A DNA stretch of 64,000 nt from Anatilimnocola aggregata (GTDB lineage: Bacteria > Planctomycetota > Planctomycetia > Pirellulales > Pirellulaceae): NCBI RefSeq assembly GCF_007747655.1, contig NZ_CP036274.1:558001-622000 (forward strand). The letters run 5' to 3'. Shown one piece after another: positions 55,901 through 63,400 of this stretch (within the stretch, counting starts at the first letter, position 1; each line of letters begins with the position of its first letter). The translations under genes and the position numbers were made by a program. The notes below the pieces were generated by a model. That model searched no databases and had not been told where the DNA came from. It saw only the letters and a list, made by a program, of their open reading frames with translations.

Positions 55901-56547
55901 TAGTGCGCATCACTCGTGGCGACAAGCGGCAAGCCCATTCGCTTGGCAATGTCGACGGCCCCTTCCAGCTGAATGCGTTGGATGTCGACGCCGTTGTTCA
56001 TGATCTCGATGAAGTAGCGATCGCCAAACAGCTTGCTGAACCAGGCAGCGGTTTCCATGGCGGCTTTGAAGGCATCGTCGCCGTCGCCACCGCGCAAGAT
56101 CGCGTTGCTGAACTCGCTGGAAACACATCCGCTGAGGCAGATGATCCCTTCGCTATGTGCAGCGAGGATTTCTTTGTCGATGCGTGGCTTGTAATAAAAG
56201 CCTTCGAGCATCGCGGCCGAGGCAAGCTTGATCAGATTCTTGAAGCCGACTCGATTCTGCGCGAGCAGCGTCAGGTGATAACTGGCTTCCTTGCTGTTCG
56301 AAGCGTCCTTCTTATCGAAGCGACTGCCCGGCGCAATATAGGCTTCGTAACCGAGGATCGGGTTGATCCCCTTGGCCTTCGCCTTGTTATAAAACTCCAA
56401 CGCGCCGTGCAGATTGCCGTGATCGGTCAGCGCCAGGGAGTTCATCCCATGGTCCTTCGCCCGCTGAATCAGCTTGGGAATGGGCGAGGCACCATCGAGC
56501 AAGCTGTAATGCGAGTGGCAATGCAAATGCACGAAAGAACGAGACAT
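52960..56547 (-). CDS. dnaE: DNA polymerase III alpha subunit
   Basis: Replicative polymerase subunit, 1195 residues, the standard size. The PHP domain is at the N-terminus (FVHLHCHSHYSLLDG, then LALTDHGNLHGALEF); the polymerase catalytic aspartates lie in PDIDIDFCKERRG near residue 410; the palm and finger region holds VYQEQVMRILSELGG and KSHSTAYALIAYMTAYLKAH; the OB fold is near residue 1040 (VMFDLEDDESNNIRCILWPD). The C-terminus is proline/arginine-rich. The ATG at 56547 begins MSRSFVHLHCH. A long open frame runs antisense to it but is a shadow. Confidence 0.97.
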   Translation of the reverse strand: MSRSFVHLHCHSHYSLLDGASPIPKLIQRAKDHGMNSLALTDHGNLHGALEFYNKAKAKGINPILGYEAYIAPGSRFDKKDASNSKEASYHLTLLAQNRVGFKNLIKLASAAMLEGFYYKPRIDKEILAAHSEGIICLSGCVSSEFSNAILRGGDGDDAFKAAMETAAWFSKLFGDRYFIEIMNNGVDIQRIQLEGAVDIAKRMGLPLVATSDAHYVDREDAEAQDVMLCVNTGRFRTDTNRMKMENDSFYLRSPEEMYQHFPGLEDAVARSQEIANSVCIDLELGKRHFPVYALPEGRSTSEYLRELCITGLKDRYSDDPEMLKDDVLADVVIARLDRELDVINKLGFPNYFLIVWDFVREARDKGIPATARGSGVGALVCFALYLSHVCPIKYDLLFERFLDLNRKEAPDIDIDFCKERRGLIINYVKEKYGEANVAQIGTFGTLQARAAIKDVGRVLGIPVERVNKLTSLVPDQLHISLDEAIEQAEELKHLYQTDAEIREVLNLARKIEGLARNIGTHAAAVVIADKPLTEYVPLGKVSGKNDIITQWSMGDVEAAGLLKMDFLGLRNLTILSKAEDIILQTTGKRINPYKFPLDDKKTFALLQRGETKGIFQLESGGIRDLLQKMKPDHFRDIIATNALYRPGPLEGGMVRDYVEVKNGRQAASYIHPVCEKILSETHGVMVYQEQVMRILSELGGIELASSYTCIKAISKKKEELIAKNKDQFLIGCGEKGLSKNEAEDFWNMIIKFAGYGFNKSHSTAYALIAYMTAYLKAHYPVEFMAALLSGDIEGRNFKTKDALVEHLEDCARMNIEVVPPCVNHSDVDFAVSGDKIHFGLSAIRGCGGSAGEAIVTARKKGGPFRDLFDFCERVDSSGSSKGVIETLIKAGAFDGFKVKRSQLYAIIERAIQAGQSVASDRKSGQKSLFGAFAEESDSKPVVTMPDLPEQQPKEMAQAEKEVLGFYLSSHPLDEYKHKLAMYRSHSVTGAKSVPERQEVILGGMLGALKFSSTKNPQPGKPSRYVMFDLEDDESNNIRCILWPDGFVDYGHLVQADAILMVRGSIDRRGGEEANLIVNELSTLADIDERSTSGIEIRFDERQHGPETIKKAYEIVRGYPATGEKPGQLKMQIVTEDRTIVELKVAKARLNITKELEARLHDLLGPGHLRLLKNPPKPSADRPPPRRQFQKAGAR

Positions 56548-56627
56548 ACGGGACTTCCTTGCGGACGGAATGCAGCGAAGACTTTGGCGCGATTAGCAGC
56601 CGACGTTCATTCTAAGAAATCGGGGCC

Positions 56628-56757
56628 GAGAGGCGAGAGGCGAGATATGGGAGGCAGGCGAATACAGAGGACAGAATTCGGTAAGTGTCGAGGGACGTTG
56701 CAGTTGGAGCCGAGAGAATTATTTCTTCCCCTCGTCTCCCGCCTCTCGTCTCTCTCC
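56628..56757. repeat. GA-rich palindromic repeat overlapping the YaiI-like gene
   Basis: The arms GAGAGGCGAGAGGCGAGA (56628-56645) and CGTCTCCCGCCTCTCGTCTC (within 56729-56757) are partly complementary and flank about 85 bases. The right arm lies within the end of the coding region 56719-57222, so the last eleven codons of that gene come from the repeat. Related repeats occur at 62507-62651 and at about 25991-26022. Other bases between 56548 and 56718 show no gene. Confidence 0.7.
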
Positions 56758-57222
56758 CCCGGCCTTCTCTCGCTCCTTGATCGCCTTGGTAAGCCACCGA
56801 TCAAGCGTGTTAGCGAAAGCTTGCCGATCGTTCGCGTTGTAACCCCGCGGGCCGCGGATCACGTCGCCGCTGCCGCGCATCTGGTCGAGCATGTTCCGCA
56901 CGGCAAGTCGCTCGCCGATGGAAGCCTCCGTATGAAGTTGCCCGCGCGGGTCAAGCGCTTCGCCACCTTTGGCGATGACATCGGCGGCCAGCGGAATATC
57001 GGCGGTCACCACCAGATCGCCGGGAGTCAGTAGTTCCACGATCTTGCGGTCGGCGATATTCGCGCCGTCAGTGACCAGTAGCGACGAGATGTAATCGGAT
57101 CGCGGAATGCGAATCGACTGATTCGCGACCACGGTCATCTTCACTTGCCGCCGGTCTGCCGTGCGAAACAGCAGTTCCTTCACATCGACCGGGCAAGCAT
57201 CGCCATCAATCCAAATTTGCAT
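56719..57222 (-). CDS. YaiI/YqxD family protein (DUF188)
   Basis: A 167-residue protein of the DUF188 family (PF02639), a PIN-like fold of unknown role. Signatures are MQIWIDGDACPVDVKELLFR, VTADIPLAADVIAKGGEALD and DQMRGSGDVIRGPRGYNAND. The final 15 residues (AGGERREAGDEGKK) depart from the family and are encoded by a GA-rich repeat arm, so the original C-terminus has been replaced or extended. The ATG at 57222 is used. It is followed on the same strand by dnaE with about 170 bases between. Confidence 0.92.
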   Translation of the reverse strand: MQIWIDGDACPVDVKELLFRTADRRQVKMTVVANQSIRIPRSDYISSLLVTDGANIADRKIVELLTPGDLVVTADIPLAADVIAKGGEALDPRGQLHTEASIGERLAVRNMLDQMRGSGDVIRGPRGYNANDRQAFANTLDRWLTKAIKEREKAGGERREAGDEGKK

Positions 57223-57227
57223 ACCAG

Positions 57228-57926
57228 CTATTTTATCACCTCTGCTGCTGCCTTGTTGAGTGCAGTCCGCAGTGGGCAGGTGTCAGGATTGACGGGGAAG
57301 TCGGAGCGATATTGGTTGAGTAGCTTGCGTGACTGCTCAGCCAGTTCGCGGCGGACTTCGCGGCGCTCTCCTTTGATGCGGGCGATCTTCATTTCGTCGT
57401 AAGCGGTGGTTTGATGCCGCAGCCAGGCAATCACGGCTGCTTCGGCCCGCTGTTCGATCGGAATTCGCTCGGTGCGGGCAACGGTGCCACTCCCTACAGG
57501 CGTCGCATGGGCAGTGACGGCAGTCGCTAACTTTTCTGCAAGCGCGGAGTAGTAAGAAGAGAAGCCTAAGAACTGTAGCACCGCGCCGCGGAAGTCTTCG
57601 ACGTACTCGCCATGCTTCTTCTCGCGCCGCGCAGCATCCGCTGCTTTCTTTTTGGCATGCGCCGGATCAGCCCGCTCAGCCGCCAGATCGGCGCGAATCT
57701 GCTCCACGGTGGCAGCAGGGCACCACATGCCGCGGGAGAATATTTTGCGGCCCCTTTTCTCTTGCACGCTCCATGTTGGACCAGCCAACTTCACCCGTCG
57801 CGTAAGGGCTGCATCGCCAGGCGGCAGGAGTATCCAATCGGCAGGTGCAGTCAGTATTTTTCCTTCGGCGGTGACGACGGTCCGCTCACTAGGACCGACG
57901 GCGACGGTGAGATTTTGATTGGGCAT
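57228..57926 (-). CDS. DUF2293 family protein
   Basis: A 232-residue cytoplasmic protein of the DUF2293 family. The C-terminal half is the family part: RAEAAVIAWLRHQTTAYDEM near residue 160, then KIARIKGERREVRRELAEQS and RKLLNQYR. The N-terminal part has a charged helix (ADPAHAKKKAADAARREKKH). The function is unknown. The ATG at 57926 (MPNQNLTVAV) is used; the frame is open to 58025 but that stretch is not family sequence. The stop is 5 bases from the YaiI-like gene start, so both are likely co-transcribed. Confidence 0.85.
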   Translation of the reverse strand: MPNQNLTVAVGPSERTVVTAEGKILTAPADWILLPPGDAALTRRVKLAGPTWSVQEKRGRKIFSRGMWCPAATVEQIRADLAAERADPAHAKKKAADAARREKKHGEYVEDFRGAVLQFLGFSSYYSALAEKLATAVTAHATPVGSGTVARTERIPIEQRAEAAVIAWLRHQTTAYDEMKIARIKGERREVRRELAEQSRKLLNQYRSDFPVNPDTCPLRTALNKAAAEVIK

Positions 57927-58045
57927 GAAGTGGCTGAAATGAATTCGGGTGAAGTGAATTTCCGGCGCAACAACCTGATTACAGCGGAAAGCCCGCGCGT
58001 CGGCTAGACTGTGGAACTTGCCCACACCTCTCGGGGAGAAATCAG

Positions 58046-58969
58046 ATGCTGGTTCGCTGCAGTCGTTTGTTCTGTCTCGTTCTGCTGCTGGCTGCGGCCT
58101 TGCCCGTTCGCGGCGAAGAGCTGATCAAGCATTCGTTCTTTACTGCCGGCCCCACCTTCACGGGAATCATCGGCGAAGACGATGCCGAAGTCTGGAACGC
58201 CGGACGACCAGCTGCCCGCGATGGCTACGTCCTCGAGAACGGGAACGTGCTCGTCGCCTGGGCCGATGAAGTGGTCGAGTTCACCCGCGACAAGAAGGAA
58301 GTTGTCTTCCGTTACAAGCGGGCCGCCGAGAACAAAGAGATTGGCACTGCTGAACGACTGGCCGATGGCAAGACACTGATCACCGAGCTGGGTCCTAAGC
58401 CGCGGTTGCTGGAAGTTGATGGCGACGGCAAGATCAAGCTCGAGTTTCCCTTGCAGCCTGAAACCGACAACGCCCACATGCAAACGCGCATGGCTCGCAA
58501 GTTACCGAGCGGCAATTATCTGGTGCCGCATCTGCTCGCGTTCAAGGTGAAGGAATACACGCCGGAAGGAAAGATCGTCCGCGAACTGAAGACCGATCTC
58601 GATTCGCTCGGCGGCCGCGCGGCGAAAAACTGGCCCTTCACGGCGATTCAACTCGACAGCGGCAAGCTACTCGTCAATCTCACCAACGGCAACAAGACGG
58701 TCGAGCTCGACACCGAGGGGAACGTCGTCTGGCAGATCAGCAACGCCGACTTCCCGAAAGAACAGCCTTTTGCTGACCCTTGCGGCGGCCAGCGCTTGCC
58801 CAACGGCAACACCATCATCGCCAGCTACGGCTCCAAGGGCCCGATCAAAGCGTTCGAAGTCACTCCCAGCAAGAAGCTCGTCTGGACCTACACCGGCAAA
58901 CATCGGATTCACGAGTTGCAGATTCTCACCACCAATGGCAAACCCATCGAAGGAAAACCGCTGAAGTAG
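58046..58969 (+). CDS. secreted beta-propeller protein
   Basis: A 307-residue exported protein with signal SRLFCLVLLLAAALPVRGEE. The body is a series of PQQ/arylsulfotransferase-like blades: DGYVLENGNVLVAWADEVVE, ERLADGKTLITELGPKPRLL, ARKLPSGNYLVPHLLAFKVK, RLPNGNTIIASYGSKGPIKA. Each blade ends with a glycine-asparagine turn. The function is unknown; catalytic histidines of arylsulfotransferases are not evident. It starts 120 bases from the divergent DUF2293 gene. Confidence 0.82.
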   Translation: MLVRCSRLFCLVLLLAAALPVRGEELIKHSFFTAGPTFTGIIGEDDAEVWNAGRPAARDGYVLENGNVLVAWADEVVEFTRDKKEVVFRYKRAAENKEIGTAERLADGKTLITELGPKPRLLEVDGDGKIKLEFPLQPETDNAHMQTRMARKLPSGNYLVPHLLAFKVKEYTPEGKIVRELKTDLDSLGGRAAKNWPFTAIQLDSGKLLVNLTNGNKTVELDTEGNVVWQISNADFPKEQPFADPCGGQRLPNGNTIIASYGSKGPIKAFEVTPSKKLVWTYTGKHRIHELQILTTNGKPIEGKPLK

Positions 58970-59008
58970 CTTTCTTGTGTCGCCAGGGAACCAGCGCGAG
59001 TTTGATCG

Positions 59009-60052
59009 ATGTCAGTAGTTGGCGAAACCTCTGAGTCCAGCAAAGTCGCCGGAAAACCTTTGCGACTTCGATTTTCGCTTCGCGCTTTGCTGGTGGCCAC
59101 CACGCTATTTGCCTTCGCCCTGGGTTGGTTCGTGCGTGAGTATCGCCGATACGAGCGAGAGCGAGTGGCCGCGGCATTCTTTGCTGGCCACCCCAGCGTC
59201 AGCTTGTTTAATAGTCTGAGCCCACTTGGCGAGACTAATAATCAGCCGGTGATTGCGATTGGAGAAGTCCGTCACGGAAGAATCTATCGACCGATTGAGA
59301 CGTTGTTTTGCGAAGGGAGAATCGAAGAAGAGTTCTCCAGCCATATGCAGCTTTTCACGAACCTCAAGAACATAGAGATTTATCAAGGGGAGTTCAGTTC
59401 CGAGAGCAACACCTTCGATCACCTTCCGGCGCTGCGGGAACTCTCGATCAAGCACAGCGACCTTCGCGACCGTCACCTCGGAAGCATTGCGACATTACCG
59501 AGCCTACGGAGTCTGCAGCTTCTGAAGTGTTCAATCTCGCCAGAAGGTGCGGAGAAACTCTCAACTCTTCAGAATCTCCACAACCTGATCCTCACGGATG
59601 CTCCAATTTCTGATGTTGCAATGGAGCGACTTTCAACATTTGCTCGGCTGGAAACTTTGGATCTACGGAACTGTACCTTTACTAGCGACTCAGCCGTGCA
59701 TTTGGGGAAACTCTCGCGACTAAAGGTATTGGTGCTCAATTCGACGACGGCCGACGACCGCCTTCTCGAGTCGGCAGACTTTTCGCGTTTGGAGGTGCTC
59801 TCCCTCAATGACTGTCAAATCTCAGATCGCGGCCTCAAACAAGTAATCGCCGGCAGTCTTCGGCTGAAGTATCTCCTGTTGCGAAACACACGAGTTACTG
59901 ATGAAGGTGTGGAGCAACTTCTGGATCTACCATGGTTGACGCACCTCGATCTGCGAGGAACAAGGATAACTCGGCAAGCACTTGCTACAGTAGAATCCCT
60001 CAAAGGCCGGGGCGTAGTTACTCTTGCCAACGTATTTCAAGTCCCGCCATAG
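59009..60052 (+). CDS. membrane-anchored leucine-rich-repeat-like protein
   Basis: A 347-residue protein. The N-terminus has a basic flank and membrane segment (LRALLVATTLFAFALGWFVR). From about residue 135 the sequence has LRR-like units with hydrophobic positions and N turns: LPALRELSIKHSDLRDRHLG, LPSLRSLQLLKCSISPEGAE, LQNLHNLILTDAPISDVAME, LARLETLDLRNCTFTSDSAV, LSRLKVLVLNSTT and LLRNTRVTDEGVEQLLDLPW. The units are about 24 residues, as in ribonuclease-inhibitor-like LRRs. It probably binds a protein or peptide on one face. It follows the propeller gene by 40 bases on the same strand. Confidence 0.85.
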   Translation: MSVVGETSESSKVAGKPLRLRFSLRALLVATTLFAFALGWFVREYRRYERERVAAAFFAGHPSVSLFNSLSPLGETNNQPVIAIGEVRHGRIYRPIETLFCEGRIEEEFSSHMQLFTNLKNIEIYQGEFSSESNTFDHLPALRELSIKHSDLRDRHLGSIATLPSLRSLQLLKCSISPEGAEKLSTLQNLHNLILTDAPISDVAMERLSTFARLETLDLRNCTFTSDSAVHLGKLSRLKVLVLNSTTADDRLLESADFSRLEVLSLNDCQISDRGLKQVIAGSLRLKYLLLRNTRVTDEGVEQLLDLPWLTHLDLRGTRITRQALATVESLKGRGVVTLANVFQVPP

Positions 60053-60086
60053 CGCAACGATTCATGTCCATCATCAAGTGATCCCC

Positions 60087-62501
60087 ATGAAACACCTCTC
60101 CGCGACATTAGTCCTCTTTCTCTCGATTACCTGCGCACCAATTGCCGCCGTCCCCGCGGCCGACGACCTCGCGCTACAGCCGCCATTGATCAATAAGTCC
60201 CCCGGCGCGGAGTACTCGCACGAGCAGCGAGACTATGCGATGACGATTGGCATCGAGCGGACGCCGAAGGGGCGGCTGTGGTCGTGCTGGGTTGCAGGGG
60301 GCGATAGTCACCTGGGTTACTTTGTGCTCGCGACGAGCGACGATAGCGGCAAGACTTGGACGCAGCCTCGCCTGGTGATCGACCCGACTGATGCGCCGAA
60401 TGGTACGCCGCGGCGGACGCTGGTTGGCAACTTGTGGACCGATCCGACCGGCAAGTTGTGGTTGTTTTTTGATCAATCACTTGGGTATTACGACGGCCGC
60501 GCGGGAGCCTGGGCCATCACATGCGACAATCCCGATGCCGATCAGCCGACCTGGTCGGAACCGCGCCGCATCTGGCACGGCTGCACACTCAACAAGCCCA
60601 CGGTGCTGAAGGACGGCACCTGGCTGATGCCCATTTCGCTCTGGCAACGGAGCCGGATCAGAACGCCCATCGCGGCGCTCAAGGGTGAAGCCGATCCGCA
60701 GGCGTTTGTGAAGACATTCACGGACGGTTTTCATGAACTGGACGAAGATCGCAAGGCTTGGCTCTTTGCTTCGAACGACGAAGGCAAGACCTGGACCAAG
60801 CGCGGCGGCACCGTGTTTCCCAAGTTCGATTTCGACGAACACATGACCGTCGAACTCAAGGACGGCAAGCTGTGGATGCTCGCGCGGACCGTCGATGGCA
60901 TCGCTGAAACCTACTCCAGCGATCAGGGGCGAACCTGGACTGAACCCAAGGTGCGGTTTCCCAATATCAACGCCCGATTCTTTCTCCGACGGCTTTCGTC
61001 TGGAAATCTCCTGCTGGTGAAGCACGGCAACATGGATGAACGGACCGCCAAGCGGTCGCACTTACGGGCTTTCATCTCGAAAGACGATGGCCAGTCGTGG
61101 CAGGGTGGCCTTCTGCTCGAAGAGCGGACAGGCGTTTCCTATCCCGATGGCTTTCAAGCACCCGATGGCCGCATCTTTATTCAATACGATCGCGAGCGGG
61201 CCAAGGAGCGCGAGATCCTCTTTGCCGACTTCACCGAAGCCGATGTGCTCGCAGGCAAGCTGGTGAATGACAAGTCGCGGCTGCAGCGAATGGTCAGCAA
61301 GGCGACGGGCAATCTCAAAAAGGAAGAGCCGAAAGCACCAGCCAAGACTGAAGCAAAGCCCGAGACCAAACCGGCCGCGCCATCTTCGACCTTCGTACCG
61401 CCGCGCGGCACAGAAGGAAGTTCGGACAAGTGGGCGAAGCAAGCAGCGGAAGACGCCAAGCAGGATCGCAGTTCGATTCCCTACGACGGCATCACGCCGA
61501 ACAAAATGGTCTGCGACACCACGCTGCGGCAACTGCCGGATGGCTCGTGGATTCTGTTCTTCCTCGCCGGCGGCGATACCGAACCATCGCCCAAGAACTA
61601 CACCGCGATCAGTCGCAGCAATGACCAAGGGAAGACCTGGACCAAGGCCGAAGCGTTCGACACCACCTTCCCCCGCGAAGGAAAGACGATTGGCCAGGGC
61701 CCAACGGAACTGATGATTCGCGGCAACGAATGCACGCTCTTCTTTTCCACGCATTCCAAGCACTGGAACAGCGACTGGCAAAGCTGGATCATGCGCAGCA
61801 GCGATAACTGCAAAACCTGGACAAAGCCCGAAGCGGTGCCCGGTCGACTCGCCAAGCGGACCTTCATTCGCAACCACATCGTCGCCCGCGATGGCCGCAT
61901 CATTGCCCCGTTTCAGCACTACATCGGCCCGAACGATCAGCAGGAGATGCCAATCCACGAACGCAAGTTCACCAATCCGCGCAACGGTGTGATCATTAGC
62001 AATGACGGCGGCCAGACGTGGAGCGAGCACGGCAACGTGGCTCTCACCGACAACGATCAATACTTTGGCTGGGCCGAAGCAAACATCGCGGAACTGAGCG
62101 ATGGCCGGATCGCGATGATCATTCGCGCCGACAAGCTAGGCGGGGTGCTCTACTACGCCGAGTCGACCGATGGTGGCAAGACCTGGCCGACAATGGCCCG
62201 CAAGACCGACATTCCCAATCCGGGCTCGAAGGCCACGCTCTATCCGCTCGGTGGCGATAAGGTCGCCATGCTGCACAACCCGAATCCCGGCCACCGCAGC
62301 CCGCTGTCGCTCTGGATCACGTTCGACGGTTTGAAGACCTGGCCCTATCGCCGCGTGCTGGTGCCCGAATCGAGCGACGGGCCCAAGGGGCGGATTAACT
62401 ACCCCGACGGCTTTGTTTCCGCCGACGAAGAGTGGCTCCACTTTGCCTACGACGACAACCGGCATCGCGCAGTCCATTACAGTGCGAAGTTGCCGCGGTA
62501 G
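60087..62501 (+). CDS. double sialidase-fold protein (exo-alpha-sialidase-like)
   Basis: An 804-residue exported protein with signal residues 1-28 (HLSATLVLFLSITCAPIAAV). It is a tandem repeat of a sialidase-type six-bladed propeller. I count Asp-box motifs: SDDSGKTW, SNDEGKTW, SSDQGRTW, SKDDGQSW, SNDQGKTW, SSDNCKTW, SNDGGQTW and STDGGKTW. The two halves are separated by a Pro/Ala/Lys-rich linker (about residues 435-465). Whether the catalytic arginine triad is complete cannot be shown from motifs alone, so activity is uncertain. The ATG at 60087 is used. Confidence 0.87.
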   Translation: MKHLSATLVLFLSITCAPIAAVPAADDLALQPPLINKSPGAEYSHEQRDYAMTIGIERTPKGRLWSCWVAGGDSHLGYFVLATSDDSGKTWTQPRLVIDPTDAPNGTPRRTLVGNLWTDPTGKLWLFFDQSLGYYDGRAGAWAITCDNPDADQPTWSEPRRIWHGCTLNKPTVLKDGTWLMPISLWQRSRIRTPIAALKGEADPQAFVKTFTDGFHELDEDRKAWLFASNDEGKTWTKRGGTVFPKFDFDEHMTVELKDGKLWMLARTVDGIAETYSSDQGRTWTEPKVRFPNINARFFLRRLSSGNLLLVKHGNMDERTAKRSHLRAFISKDDGQSWQGGLLLEERTGVSYPDGFQAPDGRIFIQYDRERAKEREILFADFTEADVLAGKLVNDKSRLQRMVSKATGNLKKEEPKAPAKTEAKPETKPAAPSSTFVPPRGTEGSSDKWAKQAAEDAKQDRSSIPYDGITPNKMVCDTTLRQLPDGSWILFFLAGGDTEPSPKNYTAISRSNDQGKTWTKAEAFDTTFPREGKTIGQGPTELMIRGNECTLFFSTHSKHWNSDWQSWIMRSSDNCKTWTKPEAVPGRLAKRTFIRNHIVARDGRIIAPFQHYIGPNDQQEMPIHERKFTNPRNGVIISNDGGQTWSEHGNVALTDNDQYFGWAEANIAELSDGRIAMIIRADKLGGVLYYAESTDGGKTWPTMARKTDIPNPGSKATLYPLGGDKVAMLHNPNPGHRSPLSLWITFDGLKTWPYRRVLVPESSDGPKGRINYPDGFVSADEEWLHFAYDDNRHRAVHYSAKLPR

Positions 62502-62506
62502 GAGAG

Positions 62507-62651
62507 GGGGCGGGAGACGAGGGGCGAGGGCCGGGAGATTAGGAAAAGGTATCCGGACCTGAGGACTGGGGTCTTGCGCAATAAATCTGTATCTAGATTC
62601 TTCTGCCTTCTGCCTTCTGCCTTCTGCCTTCTGCGCCTCGTCTCCCGCCCC
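62507..62651. repeat. short element bounded by 16-bp perfect inverted repeats, with (CTTCTGC)5
   Basis: GGGGCGGGAGACGAGG at 62507-62522 and its exact reverse complement at 62636-62651 bracket about 113 bases. Inside, 62600-62634 is five exact tandem copies of the 7-mer CTTCTGC. The arms resemble the GA-rich repeat at 56628-56757, so this looks like another copy of that family. It follows the sialidase-like gene stop by 5 bases. Confidence 0.82.
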
Positions 62652-63400
62652 TTCCGGTTGCAGCATGCGAAGACTGTGTTAATATGCTACTCGTGCCAGG
62701 GGGCGGCATTGGTTTCGCCCCTTGCTCAGTTCATTCATGAACTGGCAACTGGTGCGGAGCTTGCTTCGGCCTGAAGGCGAAGTGGGCAGGCGTTTTGACG
62801 TTCGTAATCGATTTTGCACGCCGTGGGGCGATGGATAGCCACGCGGATTGATGGTGCGTTGCCTTGTGATCTTGCGGGTGGCGTTCTGCTGCTCGACTGT
62901 ATTTCACGAGCAGAATTTCATGAGCTTCGGTTCATGGAACGGGATGAGTGGTATGGAGTTTCTCGCAATCGTGTGGTACTGGCTATGCGCTGCCTGCCGC
63001 TTGCTGAAGAGCAAGTCTGCGGCAGAGCGCGCTCGTCGCCACATCTCGACTGGCAATCGTGCCGCCGACGTTCGCCCGGTGCGAACGGGTTCGCTAGGCG
63101 GTGCCGTCGGCCGATTGGAGTGGTCAGAAATTCGGATCGCACTTCATCGTTGGCTTTCCCCGCCATTGGTCCCCTCGCTTGCGGCTCGTGCCTTGGCACA
63201 GGTTGCCACGCGAATCGCTGACCCTGCTCGTGTGCTCGATCGAAGTTGGTAGCAAACTCGTCAAGTTGGTTCTCGTCAAACACGTTTGTTCGTTCGCCGT
63301 CAGAGTTGACGCCGCGCGGGTAGTGCTCATCACTTCCCCGTGACGCGTTAACATGCGAAGCAGGTCCGCACTCTCGCTGCCAGAAAATAGCGGAGGCGTT
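62652..63400. other. long non-coding leader or spacer before rny
   Basis: Frames here are short, unconserved and of unlikely composition on both strands, so I call no gene. Near 62690-62790 there are several small hairpins (GGGGCG with CGCCCC, AGTTCA with TGAACT, GCC with GGC around TGAA), suggesting a structured RNA or an mRNA leader. The 5' end of rny could have a long leader; a promoter could not be assigned. Confidence 0.45.

Noticed and set aside
54034-57033. A 999-codon open frame on the plus strand opposite dnaE
   Set aside because: It lies antisense to the well-supported dnaE and part of the YaiI-like gene and has no recognisable domain. Long antisense frames are expected in G+C-rich coding DNA with strong third-position bias.
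62814-63283. Overlapping short frames on both strands before rny
   Set aside because: Composition is Arg/Ser/Cys-rich with no motif or start signal, and the frames conflict with each other.
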